Shown: positions 1-8,119, counted from the first letter of the stretch. The stretch is DNA of 33,220 nucleotides from Microcaldota archaeon (GCA_029557835.1 JAKQHW010000016.1:1-33220), one strand, 5' to 3'. A program made the numbers and translations. The notes: generated by a model from the letters alone, not told the origin.

Positions 1-345
1 CTCATCGTGGGCGGGATAGGGGTCGTGAACACGATGTTCATGAGCGTGATGGAGCAGACTAAGACGATTGGGGTGCTCAAGTCGCTAGGGGCGAAGAACA
101 GGGACGTGATGCTCATATTCGTTTGCGAGGCGGTGATACTCGGGTTTGTGGGCGGCGTGATGGGGGTGGTGCTGAGCTTCTTCGGGGCGGCACTGCTGGC
201 TGCGCTTGGGCTTTCAACCGTGATTACGGTTGAACTTATTGCGCTGGGAGTGGTGTTCTCATCGATTGTCGGGGTTCTGGCCGGAGTGGTGCCCGCAAAG
301 AACGCGGCATCCATCTCACCGGTTGAGGCATTGCGGTATGAGTGA
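1..345 (+). CDS. FtsX/MacB-type ABC transporter permease, C-terminal fragment
   Basis: The reading frame is open from the first base, so this is the 3' end of a gene that begins outside the window. The visible 114 residues carry the C-terminal FtsX-like permease core: the GGIGVVNTMFMSVMEQTKTIGVLKSLGA stretch (residues about 5-32, broken here only by reading) leads from a membrane helix into the cytoplasmic coupling segment, two more hydrophobic segments follow, and the protein ends in the family-typical P-A-K-N-A-A-x-x-x-P-V-E-A-L-R-Y-E. Members of this family work with a LolD/MacB-like ATPase in mechanotransmission or export of lipoproteins, peptides or drugs. The substrate cannot be told from the fragment, and the ATPase is not in view. 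Confidence 0.9.
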   Translation, partial: LIVGGIGVVNTMFMSVMEQTKTIGVLKSLGAKNRDVMLIFVCEAVILGFVGGVMGVVLSFFGAALLAALGLSTVITVELIALGVVFSSIVGVLAGVVPAKNAASISPVEALRYE

Positions 346-394
346 GCCCCTATTGGGAGTTAATGGGGGATAAATTTGGGGCTTAATCCGGGGA

Positions 395-407
395 ATTTAT
401 TTATAAG
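395..407 (+). promoter_or_regulatory. TATA box for the secreted-protein gene at 438
   Basis: The A/T-rich element ATTTATTTATAAG stands out in G+C-rich surroundings, about 35 nt before the ATG at 438. An AGGTGG Shine-Dalgarno-like stretch (about 426-431) sits 6 nt before the start, so a very short leader is expected. Confidence 0.6.
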
Positions 408-437
408 CGGAGGATTTTCTTCCTTAGGTGGTTTGAA

Positions 438-872
438 ATGAACAGAAAAATGAAGGCGGGATTCATTGCGCTACTGTGCCTTTTCGGCGCGGGGTTCGCG
501 ATGAACGGGGATGGAGCAGCAAGGCAGGAGCTGCCCATGGAGATTAGGGCGCAGTTCATGGAAGCGGCGCACACTGGGGACTACGAGACCGCGATGGCGC
601 TGCACGGGAAGTATGGAATCGGAGGGAAGAAAATGGAACATGCGGCCCCGGAGATGTTCCAGTTGAAGGCGAACATCTTTGAGGCGATGGGGGACGGTGA
701 CTGGATGGGCGCAGTGCAGCTGCAGGACCAGTTTAGGGAACTGGCGAGGGATGCGATGGATGGGATGCCCCCTCAGCCTGGGCCCGGGATGCGTGGCCGC
801 GGATTTGGGCAGCCCGGGAGGGGCGGCAGGGTGCGCGGGCCCCCCACAGAAATAGTGGAAGTCGCGGAGTGA
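438..872 (+). CDS. Small secreted or membrane-anchored hypothetical protein
   Basis: I do not recognise this 144-residue protein. Residues 1-24 form a signal peptide or anchor: a basic start (MNRKMK), a hydrophobic core (AGFIALLCLFGAGFA), then polar sequence. The middle (about 33-95) holds two similar helical units, AAHTGDYETAMALHGKYG and EAMGDGDWMGAVQLQDQFR, both fitting a G-D-(Y/W)-x-x-A-x-x-L pattern, which suggests an internal duplication. The C-terminal third is rich in Pro, Gly and Arg, and probably disordered. The gene has its own TATA box and ends at a hairpin with a T-rich tail. It probably works outside the membrane. Its function is unknown. Confidence 0.75.
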   Translation: MNRKMKAGFIALLCLFGAGFAMNGDGAARQELPMEIRAQFMEAAHTGDYETAMALHGKYGIGGKKMEHAAPEMFQLKANIFEAMGDGDWMGAVQLQDQFRELARDAMDGMPPQPGPGMRGRGFGQPGRGGRVRGPPTEIVEVAE

Positions 873-898
873 AGAGCTCCGCGATTCCTTTTATTTTA
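862..898 (+). terminator. Hairpin with T-rich tail, intrinsic-terminator-like
   Basis: TCGCGGAG (862-869) and CTCCGCGA (877-884) form a perfect 8-bp stem with a 7-nt loop, followed on the plus strand by TTCCTTTTATTTT. The stem overlaps the stop codon of the secreted-protein gene, and the tail runs into the 3' end of the convergent decarboxylase gene. Archaeal termination depends mainly on T-tracts, so the contribution of the stem is an inference. Confidence 0.6.
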
Positions 899-3125
899 CG
901 CACTGCACGTAGTAGGTGAGCCTTCCATTCTCGTTCTTGATTGAGACGCCGTGCACCTCGTTTTCGAAGCCCGGGAACTCGTTGTCGAACTCCTCGCAGA
1001 AGTCCAGGTAATCCATTATCTTCTGGGTTTGGGGGGAGAATTTCTCCCCGGGCATCATCATGGGGATTCCGGGCGGGTAGGGGACTATCATCGCGGCGGA
1101 GATTTTTCCCTTCAAATCCTTCAATTTGGCCTTTTGGACCTTCCCCTGGACCAGGAGGCGGTAGGATTCCGCGGGTGCCATCTCCTGCGGGGGGAGCACG
1201 GAGTAGGCCTCGTGGATTATGCTGGAGATGCCTTCCTTTACGAAGAAGGCATGCATGCCCGCGCAGAGCTTCTGGAGGGTGAGGCCCTTGTATATGGAGG
1301 GGTATTTTTCTGCGAGTTCAGGGAATACGCTCTCCATCTGGGCGTTGGAATCATAGAGTTCCTTGAATTCGTGGAGGGCGTCCAGGAGGGTGGCGGATTT
1401 GCCCTTCGTGGTGCCTATTGTGAAGAGGCACAGGAAGGAGTAGTGGCCTGTTTTTTCCACCACTATCCCCCTGTTGTGGAGGAAGCGGGAGACTATCCCC
1501 GCGGGGATGCCGAATTTCTCCATTTTGCCTTTCTTGTTTATGCCCGGGGTGAGGATAGTGACTTTTATCGGGTCCAAAAGGATGTGGTCGTGTTTCAGGT
1601 CCCCGAAACCGTGCCATTTGTCGTTTGGCTTCAGGGCCCAGCAGGCCGGATCTGATTTGAGGGTTTTGTTGTCCACTTTCTCAAAAGGCTTCCCCCTTAT
1701 TTTTTCGGGCTGCCACGAGACGAACCACCATTTCTCCTTCTTGCCCATCTCCACCATCTGCTTGCGGAACTCTATCGCCTCCTCCATCGCCTCGTCCATC
1801 AGGCGGAAGCCGTCGTCCTGCATCATTCTGGTGGCTACATCCAGGGATGCGATTATCCCGTATTGCGGGGAGGTGGATGTGTGCATCATGAATGCTTCGT
1901 TGAAGAGCTCATGGTCTATTTTTTCCTTCCCGCTTTTCACGTGGACCATGGAGCCCTGGGAGAACGCGGCGAGCACCTTGTGCGTGGACTGGGTGGCGAA
2001 CATGGCCGGGAGCGAGGGGTCGTCCCTGGAGGGGTGCATCGCATATCTGCCGGAGTAGAGCGGGTGGAAGCAGGCATACCCGTACCATGCCTCGTCGAAA
2101 TGGAGGCAGTCCACGGAATCCTTGAGGCATTCCTTTATGGACTGGACGTTGTAGCAGAGGCCGTCGTAGGTGGAATTGGTGATTATTGCGAGGCGGGCGG
2201 CTTTTGCGCCCTTTGCCAGTTTGGAGGAGGCGAGCTTCTTCCGGACGGTTTTCGGCTCGAATTCGGAATTGTGGATCGGGCCGATTATGCCGTATTGGTT
2301 GCGGGTGGGGATGAAATACGCCGGGATGGCGCCGGTCATTATTATCGCGTGCATGGCGGACTTGTGGCAATTGCGGTCCGCCAGCACAACCTGCCCCGGC
2401 GTGACGGTGCCGTGGAACACTATTTTGTTAGCGGTGGATGTGCCGTTGGTCACAAAATAGGTACGGTCCGCACCAAAGGCCTTCGCGGCTTCGGATTCCG
2501 CCTTTCCCACCACCTCAGTATGCTCGAGGAGGGAGCCGAGCTCAGGGACGGAGACGGATAAATCCGCCCGGAACGTGTTTTCCCCGAAGAAATCGAAAAA
2601 GAAGCGGCCGGAGGGGGACTTGCGGAAGGCTATCCCGCCCATGTGGCCCGGAGTGTGCCAAGCGTATTTCCATTCGTATGTGTAGTTTACCAGTTCGCGG
2701 AAGAAGGGCGGGAGCATGCTGTCGATGTATTTTTTCGCGGCTTCCACCACCATGCCCACGTTGAAGTCCAGGGTGTCCTCAAGGAGCCATATATATCCGC
2801 TGGTGTTGGAGACTATATCCAGGGGAATCTTCCCGACCTCGAGCTTGTTGGCCACGAGGAAGATGGGCAGGTTCCTGTTCTGGAAGCGCATTGTCCCCAA
2901 TAGTTTTGAAGGCTTGAGGGACCAGTCGATTATCACGCAGCTTATTGCCTTGTTCGAACGGAAGACAAGTTCCCCTTCATCCAAAGTGTAGGCCCGGAGC
3001 ACCTGGAAGCCCATTGAGGAAAGCTTGCCGGTGAATGTTTTTACCGCGGCGCTTATGGTTTCCTGGCCTTCCGGCTCTTTTCCCACGACCAAAATGGGGC
3101 AGTTTTTGTATTCAAGTATGTCCAT
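891..3125 (-). CDS. AdiA/LdcI-type (Orn/Lys/Arg) PLP-dependent amino-acid decarboxylase
   Basis: The product is a 744-residue fold-I group III decarboxylase, close in length to E. coli AdiA (about 755) and LdcI (about 715). An N-terminal receiver-like wing domain spans about residues 8-130. The PLP domain follows, with a WHTPGHMGG motif near 156-164, HFDEAWYGY near 342-350, and the Schiff-base lysine in the STHKVLAAFSQ segment (K383 from this start). A C-terminal domain carries VPYPPGIPMMMPGE. The enzyme removes CO2 from a basic amino acid, consumes a cytoplasmic proton and yields an amine. The segment around the lysine and the WQP...WHGF region resemble arginine decarboxylase most, but lysine or ornithine cannot be excluded. 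I chose the ATG at 3125, preceded by AGGTGGA, over a GTG at 3134. It lies 1 nt after the antiporter stop, so the two are co-transcribed. Confidence 0.93.
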   Translation of the reverse strand: MDILEYKNCPILVVGKEPEGQETISAAVKTFTGKLSSMGFQVLRAYTLDEGELVFRSNKAISCVIIDWSLKPSKLLGTMRFQNRNLPIFLVANKLEVGKIPLDIVSNTSGYIWLLEDTLDFNVGMVVEAAKKYIDSMLPPFFRELVNYTYEWKYAWHTPGHMGGIAFRKSPSGRFFFDFFGENTFRADLSVSVPELGSLLEHTEVVGKAESEAAKAFGADRTYFVTNGTSTANKIVFHGTVTPGQVVLADRNCHKSAMHAIIMTGAIPAYFIPTRNQYGIIGPIHNSEFEPKTVRKKLASSKLAKGAKAARLAIITNSTYDGLCYNVQSIKECLKDSVDCLHFDEAWYGYACFHPLYSGRYAMHPSRDDPSLPAMFATQSTHKVLAAFSQGSMVHVKSGKEKIDHELFNEAFMMHTSTSPQYGIIASLDVATRMMQDDGFRLMDEAMEEAIEFRKQMVEMGKKEKWWFVSWQPEKIRGKPFEKVDNKTLKSDPACWALKPNDKWHGFGDLKHDHILLDPIKVTILTPGINKKGKMEKFGIPAGIVSRFLHNRGIVVEKTGHYSFLCLFTIGTTKGKSATLLDALHEFKELYDSNAQMESVFPELAEKYPSIYKGLTLQKLCAGMHAFFVKEGISSIIHEAYSVLPPQEMAPAESYRLLVQGKVQKAKLKDLKGKISAAMIVPYPPGIPMMMPGEKFSPQTQKIMDYLDFCEEFDNEFPGFENEVHGVSIKNENGRLTYYVQCVK

Positions 3126-3126
3126 T

Positions 3127-4530
3127 TCATCCACCTTTGGGAACCCAGCCGGGCTTCTTCAATTTGAGGATTATGAGGGGCATTATGCAGACAAGGGCGA
3201 TACCGCCCATCGTGAAGAGGTGGAAGAATGACTCGCTTCCAGTGTCTATGCCGGAAGGGGGGACGAACCCGATGATTATCGCAAAGAGGGACGCCAGGAA
3301 GCCCGTCCCCGCGATGATCCACATGCCTGCGTTTCCACCCGGAACGCAGAATGCGCGCTTCACATCTGGCTGGGAGTGGCGGAGCCTGATTGCCGCCGCG
3401 AACATCAGTAGGTACATTATGAGGTATAGCTGGGCGGTCATTGCGGTGAGTATCCAGTATGAGGCGCTTACCGATGGCATGAATACGAACACCAGGGCGA
3501 GCAGGGATATTATTGCCGCCTGGGTGATGAGGACGTTGGCGGGCATGCCGTTTTCATTCACCTTCTGAAAAAACGGCGGGAGGCTTCCGTCCTTTGCGGT
3601 CACGAGGAGCCCCTTGCTTGGCCCCGCGAGCCAGGTGCTGACCGTGCCGATCGAGCCCACGGCTATGAGGAGGGCCATCATCGGAAGGAACCACAGGATG
3701 TTGAATTCATTGAAGAAATATTGGAACGCCTCCATTATCCCGGCGGTAAGCACTATCTCGGAACGCGGGATTGCCAGGGAAATGGCAAGGGAGCCGAGTG
3801 TGAGCGTGAGGAAGATTATCACTGCGGAGATGAGGATTGCCTTGGGGTAGTTCGTTTGGGGATCCTTCACGCTGCCCGCATGGATTGCGGACATTTCCAT
3901 TCCGGAGAGGCTGAGCAGGACGCCCACGAGGAACACCAGGCTGGCGAGGTTGCCCATCTCCGGGACCAGGTTTTGCATGCTGAGGTCTATCTGCGGGGTT
4001 CCTCCGGAGGAGAGCCAGATGAGGGAGAGGGCGATTATTAGCAGGAGGGGAAAGAGGACACCCACCCAGACGCCGAAGGTGCTGATTAGGCTGGAGGTCT
4101 TCATCCCCCTGAGATTCATGAATGTGGCGCCCCAGGCGATTAGAAGGATTATTGCGAAAGTGTAGATTGGGTTGGTGGCGAGCGCCGGATTGAAGATGAA
4201 TGCGATGGTCGCGGCTGCGAAGGAGAGGATGGTTGGGTACCAGATCACGTTCTCGAACCAGAGGAGCCACATGGCGAGGAATGCCCATCCCTTCCCGAAG
4301 GCTTCCTTCACCCATATGTATACCCCCCCAGTCTGGGGCCAACCGGTCGCGAGCTCTGCGGAAACCAGGGCTACGGGCACAAAGAATATGAGGGATGCGG
4401 CGCCAATGAAAAAAATGGCGGAGAGGCCGTATTCCGCGAGCACGGAGAGCTGTGCCAGGTTAGCGACCGCCGCGACGTTTATCATCACCAGCGCAAAAAC
4501 AGTAAGGGTTTTGGCTTCCTTGGAGACCAT
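3127..4530 (-). CDS. APC-family amino-acid antiporter (GadC-like)
   Basis: This 467-residue polytopic membrane protein has about 12 hydrophobic segments. Near residues 58-100 it has SAELATGWPQTGGVYIWVKE, then WLLWFENVIWYPT, a signature typical of the glutamate:GABA antiporter branch (TC 2.A.3.7) of the APC superfamily. It stops at residue 467, right after the last membrane segment, so the C-terminal pH plug known from GadC is not present. The decarboxylase gene follows directly, so the likely job is exchange of external amino acid for the internal amine product. Which amino acid it moves cannot be read from sequence. A TATA box 27 nt before the ATG points to a leaderless transcript. Confidence 0.88.
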   Translation of the reverse strand: MVSKEAKTLTVFALVMINVAAVANLAQLSVLAEYGLSAIFFIGAASLIFFVPVALVSAELATGWPQTGGVYIWVKEAFGKGWAFLAMWLLWFENVIWYPTILSFAAATIAFIFNPALATNPIYTFAIILLIAWGATFMNLRGMKTSSLISTFGVWVGVLFPLLLIIALSLIWLSSGGTPQIDLSMQNLVPEMGNLASLVFLVGVLLSLSGMEMSAIHAGSVKDPQTNYPKAILISAVIIFLTLTLGSLAISLAIPRSEIVLTAGIMEAFQYFFNEFNILWFLPMMALLIAVGSIGTVSTWLAGPSKGLLVTAKDGSLPPFFQKVNENGMPANVLITQAAIISLLALVFVFMPSVSASYWILTAMTAQLYLIMYLLMFAAAIRLRHSQPDVKRAFCVPGGNAGMWIIAGTGFLASLFAIIIGFVPPSGIDTGSESFFHLFTMGGIALVCIMPLIILKLKKPGWVPKGG

Positions 4531-4534
4531 GGTG

Positions 4535-5527
4535 CTAGGTTCTTGGATAACGTATATAATGATTGTTGGTTGGCAGTTTCCCCTTTAGAAGCACTATCCT
4601 TGAGTCCGCGCATTCGTCCTTGTATTTGTAGGAAGGCATGAATTTTAGCAGGGATTTGGAGAATTCCTTTACGTATTCGTGGGAAGGCATGTTCTCCTCC
4701 TTCAGGCGGAGGCGGGAGTAGCCGAGGAACATGTAGGCCTTCACTTCTATGTAAGTGGGGGCGGCGGATTCGAACAATTCTGCATATTGGGGGAGCATTG
4801 CGGGAAGGTCGTTCACTCCCTTGATTACGGTGAAGCGGATCACCGTGTTGCAGTCCATATCCTTCAGAAGTGACAAGGAGCGCTTCAAACGGCTCCAGCC
4901 GTTCGGGTAAATGGAGCGGTTTATCTTTTTGAATAAGGCGGGGGTGGGCGCATCCACGGAAATGTAAAGGTTGGTGAGGCCCGTTCCCTCCAGTTTCTTT
5001 ATCATGGAGGGCTCCTGGCCGTTGGAGACCACGAAAATGGTTTTCACTTCCTTGCGGGAGCGGAGCTCCCTCACCAGTTCGGGGAGGAGCGGATAGAGGG
5101 TTGGCTCGCCGGAGAGGGAGATGGCCCAGTGGGAGGGGAATTCGGAAAAGGATTTTTGGAAGAGGGGGCGGTCAACATCATGGGCGCCTCCGATGCCGGA
5201 GAGGAGCTTTTTTCTGGAGGCGACGCAGGCATCTATTATTTGCTCGGGGGAATCCGCTTCCTCCTTCAAAGAAAAGGATTTCTGCATCCATTCCATTGGG
5301 CGCCAACAAAAAATGCAGGATTGCTGGCACCAGGCCGCGGAGGGGCTCATCTGGCAGCACTTATACGTTTCCACCCCGTAGAATTTCTGCTTGTAGCAGG
5401 AGCCTTTGCCACGGAGGGATTTTCTTGTCCAGGAGCAGATTTGCACGGCCGAGTGCCTTCCGGCCAACCCGTATTGCTTGTTCAGGAGTTGCTTGCGGAC
5501 CTCGGGAGTGAATTCGGAAGAGGTCAT
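4535..5527 (-). CDS. taw1: Taw1 / TYW1-type 4-demethylwyosine synthase (radical SAM)
   Basis: The enzyme condenses N1-methylguanosine at position 37 of tRNA-Phe with pyruvate to form the tricyclic 4-demethylwyosine core of wybutosine. The 330 residues carry the radical-SAM motif C67-x3-C71-x2-C74 (AWCQQSCIFCW). N-terminal cysteines C31, C44 and C57/C58 match those that bind the second [4Fe-4S] cluster in archaeal TYW1. Further marks are the SLSGEPTLYP stretch and ISVDAPTPALFKKINR. The gene starts with an ATGA overlap on rpo3 and is therefore the last gene of the uS13-Rpo3 operon. The pathway is confined to archaea and eukaryotes, which supports the domain assignment. Confidence 0.93.
   Translation of the reverse strand: MTSSEFTPEVRKQLLNKQYGLAGRHSAVQICSWTRKSLRGKGSCYKQKFYGVETYKCCQMSPSAAWCQQSCIFCWRPMEWMQKSFSLKEEADSPEQIIDACVASRKKLLSGIGGAHDVDRPLFQKSFSEFPSHWAISLSGEPTLYPLLPELVRELRSRKEVKTIFVVSNGQEPSMIKKLEGTGLTNLYISVDAPTPALFKKINRSIYPNGWSRLKRSLSLLKDMDCNTVIRFTVIKGVNDLPAMLPQYAELFESAAPTYIEVKAYMFLGYSRLRLKEENMPSHEYVKEFSKSLLKFMPSYKYKDECADSRIVLLKGKLPTNNHYIRYPRT
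4553..4560 (-). promoter_or_regulatory. TATA box of the antiporter-decarboxylase operon
   Basis: Read on the minus strand this is ATTATATA, centred about 27 nt before the antiporter ATG at 4530, the distance at which archaeal transcription starts at the A of the start codon. The box lies inside the last codons of taw1, so the cassette can be transcribed independently of the ribosomal operon upstream. Confidence 0.65.
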
Positions 5528-6204
5528 TCTTCCGTCTTCTCTTCCTTCTTTGCCTTCTTGGCCCTGGGCTTCTTCTCCTTCGCGGGCTTCTCGGCGGACT
5601 CTTCCTTCTTTTTCGCCTTCTTCTTTTTCCCGCCTATTTCGGCAACTGCGTCCGAAAGGGCCTCGAGGTCGGACTCGAGGGCCTTGCAGCCGCGCACGAG
5701 CATCTCCCGCGCGCCCATCTGCATGAAGCTCTCTGCCTTGAACACGAACGTGCCGTCGTCCTTTTCCTCGTAGGCGACCATGCCCGCCTGGAACTTGGCG
5801 TGCTTCCTGCCGGCGCCGAGGACAGCCTTCCCCTCCAGGCGGAGGGACTGGTTGTCGATAAGCGTGACTATGGGTATCTTCGGCTCCGCGACCTCGATTG
5901 CGGCATCCCCGCTCTTCAGGTCGCCGGAGCAGACCGTGGCCGGGCCCTGCACGTCCAGCACGAAGGACGCCTCGGAAGAGGCGGGGAGGCCGTCCGGCGT
6001 CCTTATCGGGATCATGCCTATGCGGTGGGCTATGTATTCGTCGAAAATGGATGAGGAGTTCTCATACATTATTATCCGGTCTATCGCAAGCACCGGCACC
6101 CTGTTTATGGAATAGCGCCTGACCGCGTTCGCGACCGGGAGGGAAACGCCCTTTACGGCAAAAGAAAACCTGTTTTCCTGCTCATTCAGGGGCTTTATGT
6201 CCAT
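5524..6204 (-). CDS. rpo3: DNA-directed RNA polymerase subunit Rpo3 (D)
   Basis: Rpo3, with Rpo11, forms the assembly platform of archaeal RNA polymerase, as the alpha dimer does in bacteria. The N-terminal dimerisation part has NEQENRFSFAVKGVSLPVANAVRR, and the RIGMIPIRT segment is also diagnostic. The ferredoxin-like domain found in many archaeal Rpo3 proteins is lacking: no CxxC cluster is present and the region after the IPIRT motif is short. Instead the last 36 residues or so are an added Lys/Glu/Ala tail. I chose the ATG at 6204, with GGGTG before it. A GTG at 6210 that overlaps the uS11 stop is also possible (228 residues). Confidence 0.93.
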   Translation of the reverse strand: MDIKPLNEQENRFSFAVKGVSLPVANAVRRYSINRVPVLAIDRIIMYENSSSIFDEYIAHRIGMIPIRTPDGLPASSEASFVLDVQGPATVCSGDLKSGDAAIEVAEPKIPIVTLIDNQSLRLEGKAVLGAGRKHAKFQAGMVAYEEKDDGTFVFKAESFMQMGAREMLVRGCKALESDLEALSDAVAEIGGKKKKAKKKEESAEKPAKEKKPRAKKAKKEEKTEE

Positions 6205-6206
6205 GC

Positions 6207-6719
6207 TCACACCCTTCTTCCCCTTCTTCCGCCCCTCCTCTTCATCGAATCGGTGGGCAACGGGGTGACGTCCTCTATCCTGCCTACCCGGACCTTCATC
6301 CTTGCGATGGTCCTGACGACCGCCTGTGCGCCGCCCCCGGGCGTCTTGGATTTGTTGCCCCCTGGGGCGCGTATCTTTATGTGGACCGTGTCGATGCCCT
6401 TCTCCCTGAGCTGGTTCACGACCTTGCCCGCGGCCTGCATCGCGGCGTAGGGCTTGCCCTCCTCACGCGAGGATTTGACCATCATTCCGCCGCTTGCCCA
6501 TGCGAGGGTCTCGGCGCCGCTTATGTCTGTAGCGGTTATTATCGTGTCGTTCTTGGAGGAATAGACGTGGACCACGGCGAGCTTGCCCTTCTTCCTCTCG
6601 CGGGGCTTCTCCTCCGCGGGCTTCTGTTCCCCGGGCTTGGCCTCCGCCGCCGGCTTCTCCTCGGCCGCATCCGCCTTCTTCTCGACTGCCTTCGCTTCGG
6701 TCTTTTCTTCTTCTGGCAT
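6207..6719 (-). CDS. rps11: Ribosomal protein uS11
   Basis: uS11 sits on the small-subunit platform next to the 3' end of 16S rRNA and the mRNA exit. The core runs from [20 protein letters not shown] (about residue 45) to the basic C-terminus [11 protein letters not shown], with the conserved [17 protein letters not shown] loop. The first 44 or so residues are an added segment rich in Glu, Ala, Lys and Pro that a typical uS11 lacks. The gene lies 11 nt after uS4 and runs straight into rpo3. Confidence 0.95.
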   Translation of the reverse strand: MPEEEKTEAKAVEKKADAAEEKPAAEAKPGEQKPAEEKPRERKKGKLAVVHVYSSKNDTIITATDISGAETLAWASGGMMVKSSREEGKPYAAMQAAGKVVNQLREKGIDTVHIKIRAPGGNKSKTPGGGAQAVVRTIARMKVRVGRIEDVTPLPTDSMKRRGGRRGRRV

Positions 6720-6730
6720 ATCATCAACCT

Positions 6731-7273
6731 CTAGGCGGCCTCGGCCGGCTTCTCCTCCTTGGGCTCCTCGGCCTGGACCGGGGGCCTTGCCTCAAGGTCT
6801 ATCGGCCTTGAGTAGGATATCCGGGGCTCCTCGTCGCTCGCGACCAGGTAGCTTGGGGCCGATATCCTCCTGCCTCCGATGGATATGAAGCCGTGGGTTA
6901 TGAGCTGCCTCGCCTGTGCCATGGTCTTGGCCAGCCCCTTGCGCACCACGCGCGTCTGGAGCCGTCTCTCGAGTATGTCCTTCACGGTGAGGGATAGTAT
7001 GTCCTCCAGCTTTGCGTCCCTCTGGATTATGCCGAGCTTGTGAAGCTTGTCCATGAGCTTGCCTATGTCCCTCTGCCTCTCCTCTTCGGAAAGCGAGAGC
7101 AGGCGCCTCGCGTCCCTCCTCGCCTTCTTTAGCTCGCGGTCCATCACCCATAGCTCCCGCATGCTCTTGAGCCCGTACAACCTCTTCAGGCCCTTCTCTT
7201 CCTTCAGCCTGTCGAGGTCCCAAAGCCTTTTCGGCTTTTCATACTTGTTTGAGAATTTCCTGGGGTCTCCCAT
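6731..7273 (-). CDS. rps4: Ribosomal protein uS4
   Basis: uS4 is a primary 16S rRNA binder that starts assembly of the small-subunit body. The 180 residues include the archaeal N-terminus ([19 protein letters not shown]) and an S4 RNA-binding domain near 105-150 with the motif [20 protein letters not shown]. The last 20 residues ([14 protein letters not shown]) are an acidic Pro/Ala tail. The ATG lies 9 nt after uS13. Confidence 0.95.
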   Translation of the reverse strand: MGDPRKFSNKYEKPKRLWDLDRLKEEKGLKRLYGLKSMRELWVMDRELKKARRDARRLLSLSEEERQRDIGKLMDKLHKLGIIQRDAKLEDILSLTVKDILERRLQTRVVRKGLAKTMAQARQLITHGFISIGGRRISAPSYLVASDEEPRISYSRPIDLEARPPVQAEEPKEEKPAEAA

Positions 7274-7281
7274 CTAGCCAC

Positions 7282-7962
7282 CTATTTCTTTGCCTCCTTC
7301 GCGGCCGGGGCCGGGGCCGCGGCCTTCGCCGGGCCTGCGCCTGCCGGTGCCGCCGCCTGTGCCGCCTGCGCCTTCTGCGCCTGCGCGGCTCCGAGTATCG
7401 TCTTCCTCAGCACTCCGAGGGCCATCCCTTTCCTTCCGGTGTTCCTGGTCCTCTGCCCGCGGACCTTCTTGCCGTAGGCGTGCCTGTAGCCCTTCCAGGT
7501 GTAGAGCTTCTTCTCGCGCTCTATGTCCTGGCGCTGGGCGAATGCTAGGTCGTTCATTATCACGTGGACATCCTTCCCGGTTTCCGGATCCTTCCTCCTG
7601 TTGAGGAGGTAGTGCGGGATTTTCCTCGTGTGCATGCTTGCGAGTATCTTGTCGGCCTTCTCTATCTGCTCGTCCGTGAGCTTCCCGGCCTTCTCCGTCG
7701 GGGATATGCCGAGCTCCTCGGCGATTATGCTGGCGAAGACCTTGCTTGTGGTGTGGCTCACTCCCCTCACCCTCATGAGCCCCCTGTCGAGCCTGGTGCC
7801 GCCCATCACATCCTTGCCCGCGATGCGGACTATTCCCCTGAGGCCCGGCTCAAGCTGCATCTCCTTCCTCGGGGCCGGCTTGGCCTTCTTTTTCTCGTCA
7901 ACCTTGACTTCCTTCGGCTGCTCCTCGGCGCCTTTCTTCGGTTTCCTTTCCTTCTTTGCCAA
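7282..7962 (-). CDS. rps13: Ribosomal protein uS13, TTG start
   Basis: uS13 is in the small-subunit head and touches the P-site tRNA and the large subunit through bridge B1b. The core begins near residue 38 (PGLRGIVRIAGKDVMGGTRLDRGLM) and carries the basic RGQRTRNTGRKG segment near 170. It has an added Lys-rich N-terminus of about 35 residues and an Ala/Pro-rich C-terminal tail of about 35, so 226 residues in all against a usual 150 or so. There is no ATG before the core in frame; the start is TTG, placed just after a GGTGAT Shine-Dalgarno sequence. This is the first gene of the second ribosomal transcription unit. Confidence 0.94.
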   Translation of the reverse strand: MAKKERKPKKGAEEQPKEVKVDEKKKAKPAPRKEMQLEPGLRGIVRIAGKDVMGGTRLDRGLMRVRGVSHTTSKVFASIIAEELGISPTEKAGKLTDEQIEKADKILASMHTRKIPHYLLNRRKDPETGKDVHVIMNDLAFAQRQDIEREKKLYTWKGYRHAYGKKVRGQRTRNTGRKGMALGVLRKTILGAAQAQKAQAAQAAAPAGAGPAKAAAPAPAAKEAKK

Positions 7963-7980
7963 ATAATCACCAATTCGCGG

Positions 7981-8021
7981 GCGTCAGAGGGATTGAGATA
8001 GCGTTCACAATCTGATGACGC
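7981..8021 (-). promoter_or_regulatory. Leader stem-loop of the uS13 operon
   Basis: GCGTCA (7981-7986) and TGACGC (8016-8021) are perfect inverted repeats in the leader between the predicted start of transcription (about 8035) and the uS13 TTG start; the adjoining GA and TC can extend the stem across a bulge. It may be a binding site for one of the operon's own proteins, but this is only a structural guess. Confidence 0.35.
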
Positions 8022-8038
8022 AAGAACACGCGTAGAGA

Positions 8039-8070
8039 GAATATACCATAGAAATGCTTAAAAAGCGTGG
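8039..8070 (-). promoter_or_regulatory. Promoter of the uS13-uS4-uS11-Rpo3-Taw1 operon
   Basis: Read on the minus strand there is CACGCTTTTTAAGC, a TATA-like box, followed by TTCTATGGTATATTC (8039-8053). The expected transcription start is near 8035, giving a leader of about 70 nt. The second element recurs almost exactly at the uL3 promoter (25080-25093). Confidence 0.65.
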
Positions 8071-8119
8071 TGAGTGGGGAGGATGGCGGATAAACGGAAG
8101 GGGGCCGGGTGTTTTTGGG

